In this document: in pieces, positions 1 through 6,066 of the stretch
Numbering within the stretch: the stretch's first letter is position 1
Layout of the letters: every line of letters starts with the position of its first letter
Assembly (NCBI GenBank): GCA_046703825.1
Contig: JBJKSO010000005.1
Location: 1-8,739 of the forward strand
Length of the DNA stretch: 8,739 nucleotides
Origin: JBJKSO01 sp046703825
GTDB lineage: Bacteria; Chloroflexota; Dormibacteria; Aeolococcales; Bog-877
Direction of reading: 5' to 3'
Notes under the pieces: model-generated
The model's input: the letters and a program-made list of their open reading frames with translations, nothing else
Told to the model about the DNA's origin: nothing
Databases searched by the model: none
Program-made: the position numbers and the translations under genes

Positions 1-2
1 GC

Positions 3-836
3 GCCGACCTGGCCCACAGCCACGGCCTGCGCGGCGCACTCTTGCTGCGGCGCGGCCGGCCACGCTGCCCGCAGGTGCACACCCACCACCTGGACGGCTG
101 GTACACCGCCAGCCGGGCCCGGATCGCCGCCCACCGGATGGAGCTGCGGGCACTGGCACGGGCGGCGCGCCTGGAGATCGCTGTATCCAATTCGGTGGCC
201 GCCTTTCTGACCTCGGAGGGGAGAGTCGATCCTCGCCGGATCCGGGTCGTGCGCAACGGGATCGTGCCGCTGGCGCCGAAGCTCCGCGATGACCCCGGCG
301 GTCGGCGGGTGGGGGTCCTGGCCAGCCTGGTGCCGTCCAAGGGCGTCGACCTGGCGGTGATGGCGCTGGCCACTCCCTCCGGCCGGGACCTGCGGCTGCG
401 GGTGGGGGGCGTCGGGCCCGAACTCGGCGCGCTGGTGGATCTGGCGGCCCGGCTGGAGGTGGCGGAGCGGGTTGACTTCGTCGGCGAGGTGGTGGACCGG
501 GACGCCTTTTTCGCCTCGTGCGACCTGGTCTGGGTTCCCTCGCGTGCCGAGCCGTTCGGCCTCGTGGCCTGCGAGGCGATGAGCGCCGGGGTCCCGGTGG
601 TGGGCACCCGGGTGGGCGGGATCCCCGAGGTGCTGGAGCCGCCCGGCTACGGGGTGCTGGTGGCGCCCGCCAACCACCAGGCGCTGGCGAGCGCCAGCGC
701 CGCCCTGCTGGGCGACCACGAGCGCTACGCAGCCATCTCCAGGGCCGGAGCCGAGCGGGTTCGGCAGCGGTTCTCCGCGGCGCGGATGGCGGCCCTGACG
801 CGGGGCGTCTACCGGGAGGCTTTGGGCTCCGCCTAG
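3..836 (+). CDS. GT4-family glycosyltransferase (5'-truncated by window edge)
   Basis: Retaining GT-B glycosyltransferase that transfers a sugar from a nucleotide-sugar donor, probably in cell-envelope glycan or glycolipid synthesis; the acceptor cannot be told. The frame is open from base 3 to the TAG at 834-836, so the true start lies left of the window. An in-frame TTG at 42 is probably internal, because residues before it (LAHSHGLRGALLLRR) fit the end of a GT4 N-terminal Rossmann domain. Visible features are the VHTHHLDGWY segment, the inter-domain VVRNGI motif typical of the family (IPNGV-like), and the donor-site E-x7-E signature in AEPFGLVACEAMSAGVPVV, followed by GTRVGGIPEVL. About 277 residues are present, against a usual 350-400. 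It converges on the GNAT gene and their stops overlap. Family assignment is firm; substrate is unknown. Confidence 0.9.
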   Translation, partial: ADLAHSHGLRGALLLRRGRPRCPQVHTHHLDGWYTASRARIAAHRMELRALARAARLEIAVSNSVAAFLTSEGRVDPRRIRVVRNGIVPLAPKLRDDPGGRRVGVLASLVPSKGVDLAVMALATPSGRDLRLRVGGVGPELGALVDLAARLEVAERVDFVGEVVDRDAFFASCDLVWVPSRAEPFGLVACEAMSAGVPVVGTRVGGIPEVLEPPGYGVLVAPANHQALASASAALLGDHERYAAISRAGAERVRQRFSAARMAALTRGVYREALGSA

Positions 837-1345
837 ACGGTGGGAGTGAGGGACTCCCGGCCGGACGCTGTCACCCGACGCGCTGGCGGGAGCGCCCAGC
901 CGTAGCAGATCGAGCGTGAGACTGGCGCCTCTCGCTCGTAGAAGCGATGGGCGTCGGTGCGCGCCAGCCCCGAGTCGAGCTCCAGGTGGGTGGCCCCCCG
1001 TTGGGCCGCCCACGCCTTAGCCAGCTCAAGCAGCTGCCTGCCGATGCCCTCGGAGCGATGCCGCGGATGGACCGCCAGGTCCTCCACCCAAGCGCGCTGA
1101 CCGAAGCGCACCGACTCCAGGTCCAGGTAGACGCTGCAGAAGCCCAAGATCCCGCCCCGGGTGGCCACAAAGAGCGTGCCCCGCTCCGGATGCGCGGCCA
1201 GGCGAGCCAGCCGCGCCGCGGCTAGTTTGGGATCCCATCCTCGGGGGACCGCACCAGGAGGAGCGAGCAGCCACTCGTAGGCTCTAACCAGGGCGGACAG
1301 GTCCTCTGCGCGGAAGTTCCGGAACTCCGGCGGTTCAGCGGTGAT
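833..1345 (-). CDS. GNAT-family N-acetyltransferase, apparent ATC start
   Basis: Acetyl-CoA-dependent N-acetyltransferase of the GNAT fold, about 170 residues, probably cytoplasmic; substrate unknown. Seen: the motif-A strand WVEDLAVHPRHR, then the CoA-pyrophosphate loop RSEGIG (R/Q-x-x-G-x-G/A) near residues 97-102, and a C-terminal AHRFYERE segment near 132-139, all in normal order and spacing. Start choice: the frame stays open far upstream (to 1993), but that part is antisense-free shadow of the CPBP gene and is not GNAT-like. No in-frame ATG, GTG or TTG lies between the CPBP stop and the conserved domain. A perfect AGGAGGAG (1351-1358) sits 7 bases before an in-frame ATC at 1345-1343, which I take as the start. 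It follows CPBP by 62 bases on the same strand and is probably cotranscribed. The TAG stop (835-833) overlaps the convergent glycosyltransferase TAG. Confidence 0.85.
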   Translation of the reverse strand: MTAEPPEFRNFRAEDLSALVRAYEWLLAPPGAVPRGWDPKLAAARLARLAAHPERGTLFVATRGGILGFCSVYLDLESVRFGQRAWVEDLAVHPRHRSEGIGRQLLELAKAWAAQRGATHLELDSGLARTDAHRFYEREAPVSRSICYGWALPPARRVTASGRESLTPTV

Positions 1346-1350
1346 TGGGT

Positions 1351-1358
1351 CTCCTCCT
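1351..1358 (-). promoter_or_regulatory. Strong Shine-Dalgarno that decides the GNAT start
   Basis: Read on the minus strand this is AGGAGGAG, a near-perfect anti-16S complement, with AGGAGG ending 7 bases before the ATC at 1345. It is the strongest ribosome-binding site I noticed in the window, and it is the main reason for placing the GNAT start at a non-canonical codon. Confidence 0.7.
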
Positions 1359-1407
1359 AGGATGTCGCTGGTACGCGGTCCGGCCCGACCGTGGCGGTGG
1401 ATGCCGG

Positions 1408-2055
1408 CTACGCGGCCGGCGGCGGCTGAGACTGGGTGGGGCGGACCAGGAGGATGAAGACGTCCCAGAGGGAGTGGCTCACGACCAGGGCTGGGGGGGA
1501 CAGGTCCAGGGCCGCCAGCGCCGACCAACCGGCTCCGGCAGCGGCCGCCGCCGCGATCAGGGTGGGGTTGCCGGTGACCAGGTGGGCCCCGGCGTAGAGC
1601 GCCGTCCCCGCTGCGGCCGCACCTGCCTTGCCCAGACGTGGCTCCAGGCCGCGCTGGACCAGACCGCGCCAGTAGAGCTCCTCGGCCGGCCCCACCACCA
1701 GCGCCAAGCGGGCGGCGATCTCCAAAGCAGGCCGGTGCTCGCGCAAAGAGTAGATTTCCGCGATCTCCTGCCCGCCCGCGGGGAGCACCGCTCGGGCCAC
1801 CCGGTCTCCCACCCAGAAGACGCCGTACAGCCCACCGGCCACGGCCACGCCGCCGGCCACGTCGGCGGGGCGCAACCGCAGGTGGCGCAAGCGAGCATCC
1901 CCGGCCAGCGCCAGCGCCCCGAGCGAGAACCCGGTGAGCGTCATGCGCTGCCAGAAACGCTCTCTGGGTCCCCGAAAGGTGGCGGCGAAGCACAGGTACG
2001 CCCAGGTCAGGCTCGGGCCCAGCAGCCGCGGGGAGCGGTCCCGCCTCCGTCTCAA
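1408..2055 (-). CDS. CPBP family intramembrane metalloprotease
   Basis: Membrane protein of the CPBP (CAAX protease / bacteriocin-processing, Abi) family, about 215 residues. All three expected motifs are visible in order: GPAEELYWR (E125, E126, R130; EExxxR), a histidine in YAGAHLVTG (H158), and SHSLWD (H194, D198; HxxxD), each within or next to hydrophobic segments. These are the residues expected to hold the metal or activate water. Hydrophobic stretches also occur near residues 17-26, 41-52, 66-82 and 113-124. Start: TTG at 2055-2053, sharing TTGA with the TGA stop of the upstream prenyltransferase fusion, which suggests translational coupling. The frame stays open to 2391, but that portion overlaps the prenyltransferase and is arginine-rich shadow. 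An internal ATG at residue 38 would leave out a likely membrane segment. Substrate is unknown; in bacteria, members process peptides or act as regulators and immunity proteins. Confidence 0.85.
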   Translation of the reverse strand: MRRRRDRSPRLLGPSLTWAYLCFAATFRGPRERFWQRMTLTGFSLGALALAGDARLRHLRLRPADVAGGVAVAGGLYGVFWVGDRVARAVLPAGGQEIAEIYSLREHRPALEIAARLALVVGPAEELYWRGLVQRGLEPRLGKAGAAAAGTALYAGAHLVTGNPTLIAAAAAAGAGWSALAALDLSPPALVVSHSLWDVFILLVRPTQSQPPPAA

Positions 2056-4037
2056 GGCGCCAGGTGCCAGGCGGCGCTGCCGGCCAGCCCGGCGGCCAGC
2101 AGCAGCCCGAAGGCGGCGTGAAGTTGGGCCGTCTGCAGGTCGATCAGCGCGATCGCGCGCTGCTGGCCGCTGGCCCCGAGTTCCGCCGAGCGCAGTGCGC
2201 GCACCAGCAGCGGTAGCGAGAGGAAGGCGACCAGGCTGAGACGCGGCAGCGCGGCGAAGGCGACCGCCAGCGCCAGGGCGATGTAGGCGCCCACCAGCAG
2301 GAAGACGTATAGGTAGTGCGAGAAACGCCGCCCGTAGACGATCGCGACCGTGCGGATCCCGGCCCGGGCGTCCTCGCCGATGTCGCGCCACTCGTTGCCG
2401 TGGAGAATCGCCGTCACCAGCAGGCCGATGGGGATGCTTGCGATCCCCGCCGCCAGCGACCAGGACCCGGTGACGGCGAAGTAGGCGCCCAGGACCATGC
2501 AGGGGCCCATCAGCACAAAGACCAGGGGAAGGCCGGCGGCTCGGTACTTGTACTGCAGCGGCGGCGCGGTGTAGCCCCAGCCGGCGATCAACCCGACCGC
2601 ACCCAGCACCAGCAGCTCCCAGCCCCGGGCGGCGATCAAAAGGATGCCGATCGCGGCGCTGACGGCGAAGGCGGTGCCCGCCAGCGCCATCGCGCCGCGC
2701 TCGTGCACCCGGCCTGTGACCAGCGCCTGGCTCTGGCGCGGCGAGGTGATGGAGTCCACCCCCTTGCGCACGTCGTACACCTCGTTGACCACATTGGTGC
2801 CCACCTGGAGCAGCATCCCGGCGGCCAAGGCCGCGCCGAAGAGTGGCCAGGACGCCGCCTGCTGCGTCGCCGCGAGCGCCCCCGCGGTCAGGACCGGCAC
2901 CGCGGAAGCGGTGAGGCTGAACGGGCGGGTGATCTCCACCAAGGCCCGGGTGCGGCGCCAGAAGCCGACTCCCTCCGAGGCGGCCGCCAGGGGCTGCGGC
3001 GCACTTCCCGCGGCGGCCTCGGCCCGCGTCCCCGCGCGGCCGTAGATGACGGCGGCATCAAGCACTCCGGCAACCTGCTCCTCGTCCTCGACGACGGGCT
3101 GGAGCAGTGGCAGGCTCAGGCCGGCTTCGCGGAACTCGTCGGCCCGAGCCGCGACCCCCTCCCGGTCGCCGCAGACGATGAAGGCGTCCACGAAGTCGTC
3201 GGGGATGAGATTGGCGGCCCGGGTGTAGTCCTCAGATCGCCAGGCTTCGGCGATCCGCAGCCTGAGCGCAGGATCCTGCCCGACCCGGAGCAAAGCCCGG
3301 TCCGTCTGCACCGACAGCATGTAGATGACGAAGGGTTCGCGGCGAGCCCGATCCAGCGCCGCCCGCCGGGAGCGGTCCACCACCGACAGCAGGTAGCCGC
3401 CGACGGCGACGTCCTCAGGGGCTCGGCCGGCGGCGCGGGCGCTGGTTCGAATCCTTTCCGCCGCCGCCCGCACCGCCGGCAGCGGCTCGGCCGGCCGGGC
3501 GAGGTAGCCGTCGGCGACTCGGCCGGCCAGCACGTGGAAGGCTGACCGGTAGCCGGCTACCCAGATGGGCACGTTGTGGACCGGCGGGAACATTGGCTCG
3601 AGATCCGGGAGGCTGGCGGGAGTGGCCAGCCGCTCACCCTTGAAAAGCTGGCGCAGCTCGCCGACGGTCCGCTCCACCTTGGCGAGCGCCGGCTCCGGCT
3701 CGTAGGGGATTCCCATCTGCGCCAGCCGCAGAGGCAGCGCCGTTCCCAGCGCCAGCGAGATCCGTCCCGGGGCGAGATCGTCAAGAGCACTCACGGTCAT
3801 GGCCAGCAGCACCGGGTGGCGCGTATTGGCGTTTAGCGCCCCGAGACCGATCCGGATTCGGGGAACGGCCGCCGCCACCGCGGTGGCGTAGGTGACCGCG
3901 TCGCGCGAGAAGTAGCTCTCATGGAACCAGACGGAGTCCAGGCCGGCGGCGCCGGCGCGTTCGGCGTAGCGGACAACGTCCCGGAGTGGACTCTGGGATG
4001 CGAGTCCGAGCCCCACCTGGCGGGCGAGAGCGCTCAT
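2052..4037 (-). CDS. Fusion: LLM-class (F420/flavin) oxidoreductase + UbiA/MenA-like prenyltransferase
   Basis: One uninterrupted 661-residue frame carries two enzymes. Residues 1-333 form a luciferase-like monooxygenase (LLM) TIM barrel of the F420-dependent type: opening VGLGLASQSPLRDVV, then GLGALNANTRHPVLLA, then LDDLAPGRISLALG, then VPIWVAGY. Residues 334-360 are an Ala/Gly/Pro-rich linker. Residues 361-661 are an integral membrane UbiA prenyltransferase with 7-9 hydrophobic segments. Both prenyl-diphosphate/Mg motifs are present: NEVYDVRKGVD (N418, D422, D428; NxxxDxxxxxD as in MenA) and NEWRDIGED (N548, R551, D552, D556), followed by GIRTVAI. The C-terminal TAQLHAAFGLLLAAGL also resembles MenA. 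UbiA enzymes attach polyprenyl chains to aromatic rings; a quinone-type product is likely but the acceptor is not shown. Start: ATG at 4037. An in-frame GTG at 4097 adds 20 residues with poor coding character. Internal TTG/GTG codons near residues 366-367 could allow separate initiation of the membrane half. The stop overlaps the CPBP start. Confidence 0.88.
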   Translation of the reverse strand: MSALARQVGLGLASQSPLRDVVRYAERAGAAGLDSVWFHESYFSRDAVTYATAVAAAVPRIRIGLGALNANTRHPVLLAMTVSALDDLAPGRISLALGTALPLRLAQMGIPYEPEPALAKVERTVGELRQLFKGERLATPASLPDLEPMFPPVHNVPIWVAGYRSAFHVLAGRVADGYLARPAEPLPAVRAAAERIRTSARAAGRAPEDVAVGGYLLSVVDRSRRAALDRARREPFVIYMLSVQTDRALLRVGQDPALRLRIAEAWRSEDYTRAANLIPDDFVDAFIVCGDREGVAARADEFREAGLSLPLLQPVVEDEEQVAGVLDAAVIYGRAGTRAEAAAGSAPQPLAAASEGVGFWRRTRALVEITRPFSLTASAVPVLTAGALAATQQAASWPLFGAALAAGMLLQVGTNVVNEVYDVRKGVDSITSPRQSQALVTGRVHERGAMALAGTAFAVSAAIGILLIAARGWELLVLGAVGLIAGWGYTAPPLQYKYRAAGLPLVFVLMGPCMVLGAYFAVTGSWSLAAGIASIPIGLLVTAILHGNEWRDIGEDARAGIRTVAIVYGRRFSHYLYVFLLVGAYIALALAVAFAALPRLSLVAFLSLPLLVRALRSAELGASGQQRAIALIDLQTAQLHAAFGLLLAAGLAGSAAWHLAP

Positions 4038-4140
4038 GGCGGCAGGTTCCGGCCACCGCGACTTTCGATCACGCGGGGCAAGCGTAGCGGTTGCCACTCG
4101 CCGCCGGCGCGGAGGCAGCGCATCGCCAGCTGACGGTAAC

Positions 4141-4167
4141 CGGCCCCCGGGATGCGGGCCCGGGCCG
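4141..4167 (-). terminator. GC-rich hairpin after nfuA-like gene (possible terminator/attenuator)
   Basis: In the 141-bp gap between the NfuA-like stop (4179) and the fusion-gene ATG (4037) lies an inverted repeat. A 6-bp stem pairs CGGCCC (4141-4146) with GGGCCG (4162-4167). After a 2-base bulge, three more pairs join 4149-4151 with 4159-4161 around a 7-base loop. It sits 12 bases past the stop but has no T-run behind it, so it could be a weak terminator, an RNA-stabilising hairpin or chance in GC-rich DNA. The rest of the gap shows no clear element. A TACGCT at 4086-4081 (minus strand) fits TANNNT but has no recognisable -35. Confidence 0.3.
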
Positions 4168-4178
4168 ACGCCGCGGTC

Positions 4179-4787
4179 CTACTTCTTGGACGGCTGATAG
4201 TAGGGGTTGGTGCCCTTGGCGTGGTCGGTGGTGTCGACCACGTCCCGGATCTCGGGGAAGCGGTCGACGATGGCGGTCCTGACCCCCTGCGAGAGGGTTA
4301 CCTCGGCGAGGCCGCAGCCCTGGCAGCCGCCGCCCATCTGAACGTACGCCACCCCGTCCGCGACCTCAAGCAGGCCGATGTACCCGCCGTGGCCGGCCAC
4401 GGCCGGGTTGATCTCCTGGTCCAGCATGTCCTGGACTCGCTGGACCAGCGGGTCTTGGTCCGGCCGGTAGGCGGGCTGAAGGCTGAGGGCGCCGCTCAAC
4501 GGATCCGCATCCACCTTCGCCCCGATCACGTGCCGGCCTACGACCCGAGGCGCCACGAAGAGGATGTCGTCGGTGCCTCGGACCAGCACCTCGTCCTCGT
4601 CCAGGTTGCCCGCCTCCGCCAGGGCGAAGCTGAAGTGCAGCTCGGTTCCCTGCAATCCGCCCGGCGCAACCGCTACCCAGGCCTCGGGGTGACCCTGCCG
4701 CTCACGGAAGACGCGGATGCGCGCCGCGGCGCGTTCGGTGAGCTCCAGCCGGGGCAACTCCGCGGTGATCACTTCGCCATCGGGCAC
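4179..4787 (-). CDS. nfuA: NfuA-like Fe-S cluster carrier (A-type-like + NifU C-terminal domain)
   Basis: Cytoplasmic iron-sulfur cluster carrier of 202 residues, close to the 191 of E. coli NfuA. Residues about 8-98 resemble a degenerate A-type (IscA/HesB-like) scaffold with no cysteines, as in NfuA, where it serves in target recognition. Residues about 113-198 are the NifU C-terminal domain with the cluster-binding CxxC in GGGCQGCGLAEVTL (C155, C158). It continues through RFPEI and ends with DHAKGTNPYY, matching the NfuA C-terminus. Such proteins bind a 4Fe-4S cluster across a dimer and pass it to apo-enzymes. Start: GTG at 4787; a second in-frame GTG at 4772 (residue 6) is possible, and neither has a good Shine-Dalgarno. 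It diverges from the ATP-grasp gene with 17 bases between starts. The NuoF-like protein and ferredoxin elsewhere in the window are plausible clients, by inference. The symbol reflects architecture, not proven orthology. Confidence 0.88.
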   Translation of the reverse strand: MPDGEVITAELPRLELTERAAARIRVFRERQGHPEAWVAVAPGGLQGTELHFSFALAEAGNLDEDEVLVRGTDDILFVAPRVVGRHVIGAKVDADPLSGALSLQPAYRPDQDPLVQRVQDMLDQEINPAVAGHGGYIGLLEVADGVAYVQMGGGCQGCGLAEVTLSQGVRTAIVDRFPEIRDVVDTTDHAKGTNPYYQPSKK

Positions 4788-4792
4788 GGGAA

Positions 4793-4798
4793 TAGTCT
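4793..4798 (+). promoter_or_regulatory. Candidate -10 element for leaderless ATP-grasp transcript
   Basis: TAGTCT matches the TANNNT -10 consensus and ends 6 bases before the ATG at 4805, the spacing expected if transcription begins at or next to the start codon. The gap to the divergent NfuA-like start is only 17 bases, leaving almost no room for a leader, and the ATG has only a weak GACGGG upstream. I see no convincing -35. Short motifs like this occur by chance. Confidence 0.35.
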
Positions 4799-4804
4799 GA
4801 CGGG

Positions 4805-6025
4805 ATGAGTCGGCGAGTGCTCCTGGTACTGCCGGTCCACTCCTATCGCGCCTCCGCCTTCCTGCAGGCCGCCCAGCGTTTGGGGCTGGAGCCGGTGGTG
4901 GCCAGCGAGGAGCCGCTGTCGCTCGCCGCCCAGGGCGCGGACCGCCAGCTGGTGTTCGACCTGGCGGACCCGGGGGCGGCGGCGCAGCAGGCGCAGCAGT
5001 TCCAGCACCGCCGCCCGTTCTCCGCGGTGCTGCCGGCCGACGAGGCGGCCGTCCTCGCCGCGGCCCACATCTCGGAGCGGTTGGGCTTGCCGGGCAACCC
5101 GGTGCCGGCGGCTCGCGCCACCCGCAACAAGCTGAGGCTCCGCCAGCTCCTCGACGAATTCGCGGTGCCGCAGCCGCCGTGGCAGTCCTGGCGGGAGGGC
5201 GACGAACCCCCGCCGGTCGACTACCCGGTCGTGGTGAAGCCGCTCGACCAGGCTGCTAGCCGCGGAGTGGTGCGGGCCGATGGCCCGCGGGAGCTGGCGC
5301 TGGCCGGCGCTCGGATCCGGGCGATGCTGCATCCGAGTTCCGGGTGCAAGCCGGGCGGGACCGCTGGCGAGTTGCTGGTAGAGGCGTATGTGTCGGGTCC
5401 GGAGGTGGCGGTGGAGGCGTTGCTCCGGGATGGCCGGCTGCTGCCGGTGGCCGTGCTCGACAAGCCCGAGCCGCTGGAGGGCCCCTACTTCGAGGAGACG
5501 ATCTACACCCTCCCCAGCGAGTTGCCGGCAGAGCGCCGCGCGGCCGTCCTGGAGGTGCTCGGGGCGGCCGTGGCCGCGGTTGGGCTGAGGTTCGGGGCGA
5601 TCCACGCCGAGCTCCGCCTCGGGCGGGGCCAGCCTCGCCTGATCGATCTCGCCTCCCGCTCCATCGGCGGCCGCTGCTCGGGCGTCTTCCGCTTTCGCTC
5701 CGGCGCCACCCTGGAGGAGCACCTTTGGACCGTGGCCCGGGGAGAGGAGCCCGGATCGCTGGAGCTCGAGGAGGGGGCCGCGGGCGTGATGATGCTCCCC
5801 ATCGGCACCCGCGGGAGGCTGAGGTCGGTCGAGGGGCGCGAGGCCGCCTTGAGGGTGCCCGGAGTCGAGTCGATCGAGATCACGGTCCCACCCGGGGGCG
5901 AACTGGTGCCACTTCCCGAGGGAGAGCGCTACCTGGGCTTCATGTTCGCCCGGGGAGGCAGCGCCGAGCAGGTGACCGCTGCCCTTCAGCAGGCCTGGTC
6001 GCGGCTCGAGGTACTGGTGGACTGA
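4805..6025 (+). CDS. ATP-grasp domain carboxylate-amine ligase
   Basis: ATP-dependent ligase of 406 residues that should activate a carboxylate as acyl-phosphate and join it to an amine. Residues 1-100 form a pre-ATP-grasp Rossmann domain opening with RRVLLVLPVHSYRASAF and ending PADEAAVLAAAHISERLGLPG. The ATP-grasp core (about 105-310) shows NKLRLRQLL, the nucleotide-binding lysine in YPVVVKP (K145), LVEAYVSGPEVAVE (191-204), and the metal/catalytic region AIHAELRL (H267, E269) with LIDLASRSIGG (D281, R285). D281 stands where most relatives have Glu, a conservative change. A C-terminal domain (about 325-406) ends with GERYLGFMFARG. Layout resembles BacD-like L-amino-acid ligases and PurK/PurT-like enzymes; substrates cannot be read from sequence. 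Start ATG 4805. The metallopeptidase gene follows after 41 bases on the same strand and may be cotranscribed. Confidence 0.88.
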   Translation: MSRRVLLVLPVHSYRASAFLQAAQRLGLEPVVASEEPLSLAAQGADRQLVFDLADPGAAAQQAQQFQHRRPFSAVLPADEAAVLAAAHISERLGLPGNPVPAARATRNKLRLRQLLDEFAVPQPPWQSWREGDEPPPVDYPVVVKPLDQAASRGVVRADGPRELALAGARIRAMLHPSSGCKPGGTAGELLVEAYVSGPEVAVEALLRDGRLLPVAVLDKPEPLEGPYFEETIYTLPSELPAERRAAVLEVLGAAVAAVGLRFGAIHAELRLGRGQPRLIDLASRSIGGRCSGVFRFRSGATLEEHLWTVARGEEPGSLELEEGAAGVMMLPIGTRGRLRSVEGREAALRVPGVESIEITVPPGGELVPLPEGERYLGFMFARGGSAEQVTAALQQAWSRLEVLVD

Positions 6026-6066
6026 CGCCAGGCCCCTGATCGCCCGCCCCAGCGGACAGAGGCTTT

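Noticed and set aside
1346..1993. Upstream extension of the GNAT frame to 1993 (386 residues total)
   Set aside because: The extra 216 residues are Arg/Gly/Pro-rich, match no domain and overlap the well-supported CPBP gene in another frame.
2056..2391. Upstream extension of the CPBP frame to 2391
   Set aside because: It overlaps the prenyltransferase coding sequence, including its second Asp-rich motif, and translates to arginine-rich low-complexity sequence.
2316..3545. 409-codon open frame on + antisense to the LLM-UbiA gene
   Set aside because: Composition (Gly, Arg, Gln, His, Asp rich; no domain) is typical of an antisense shadow in GC-rich DNA.
4038..4097. GTG at 4097 as start of the LLM-UbiA gene
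   Set aside because: It adds 20 residues with weak G/C third-position bias and no LLM similarity; the ATG at 4037 is followed directly by typical LLM N-terminal sequence.
4769..5722. 317-codon open frame on - antisense to the ATP-grasp gene
   Set aside because: No recognisable domain; Arg/His/Gln-rich shadow of a clear ligase gene, and it would also overlap the NfuA-like start.
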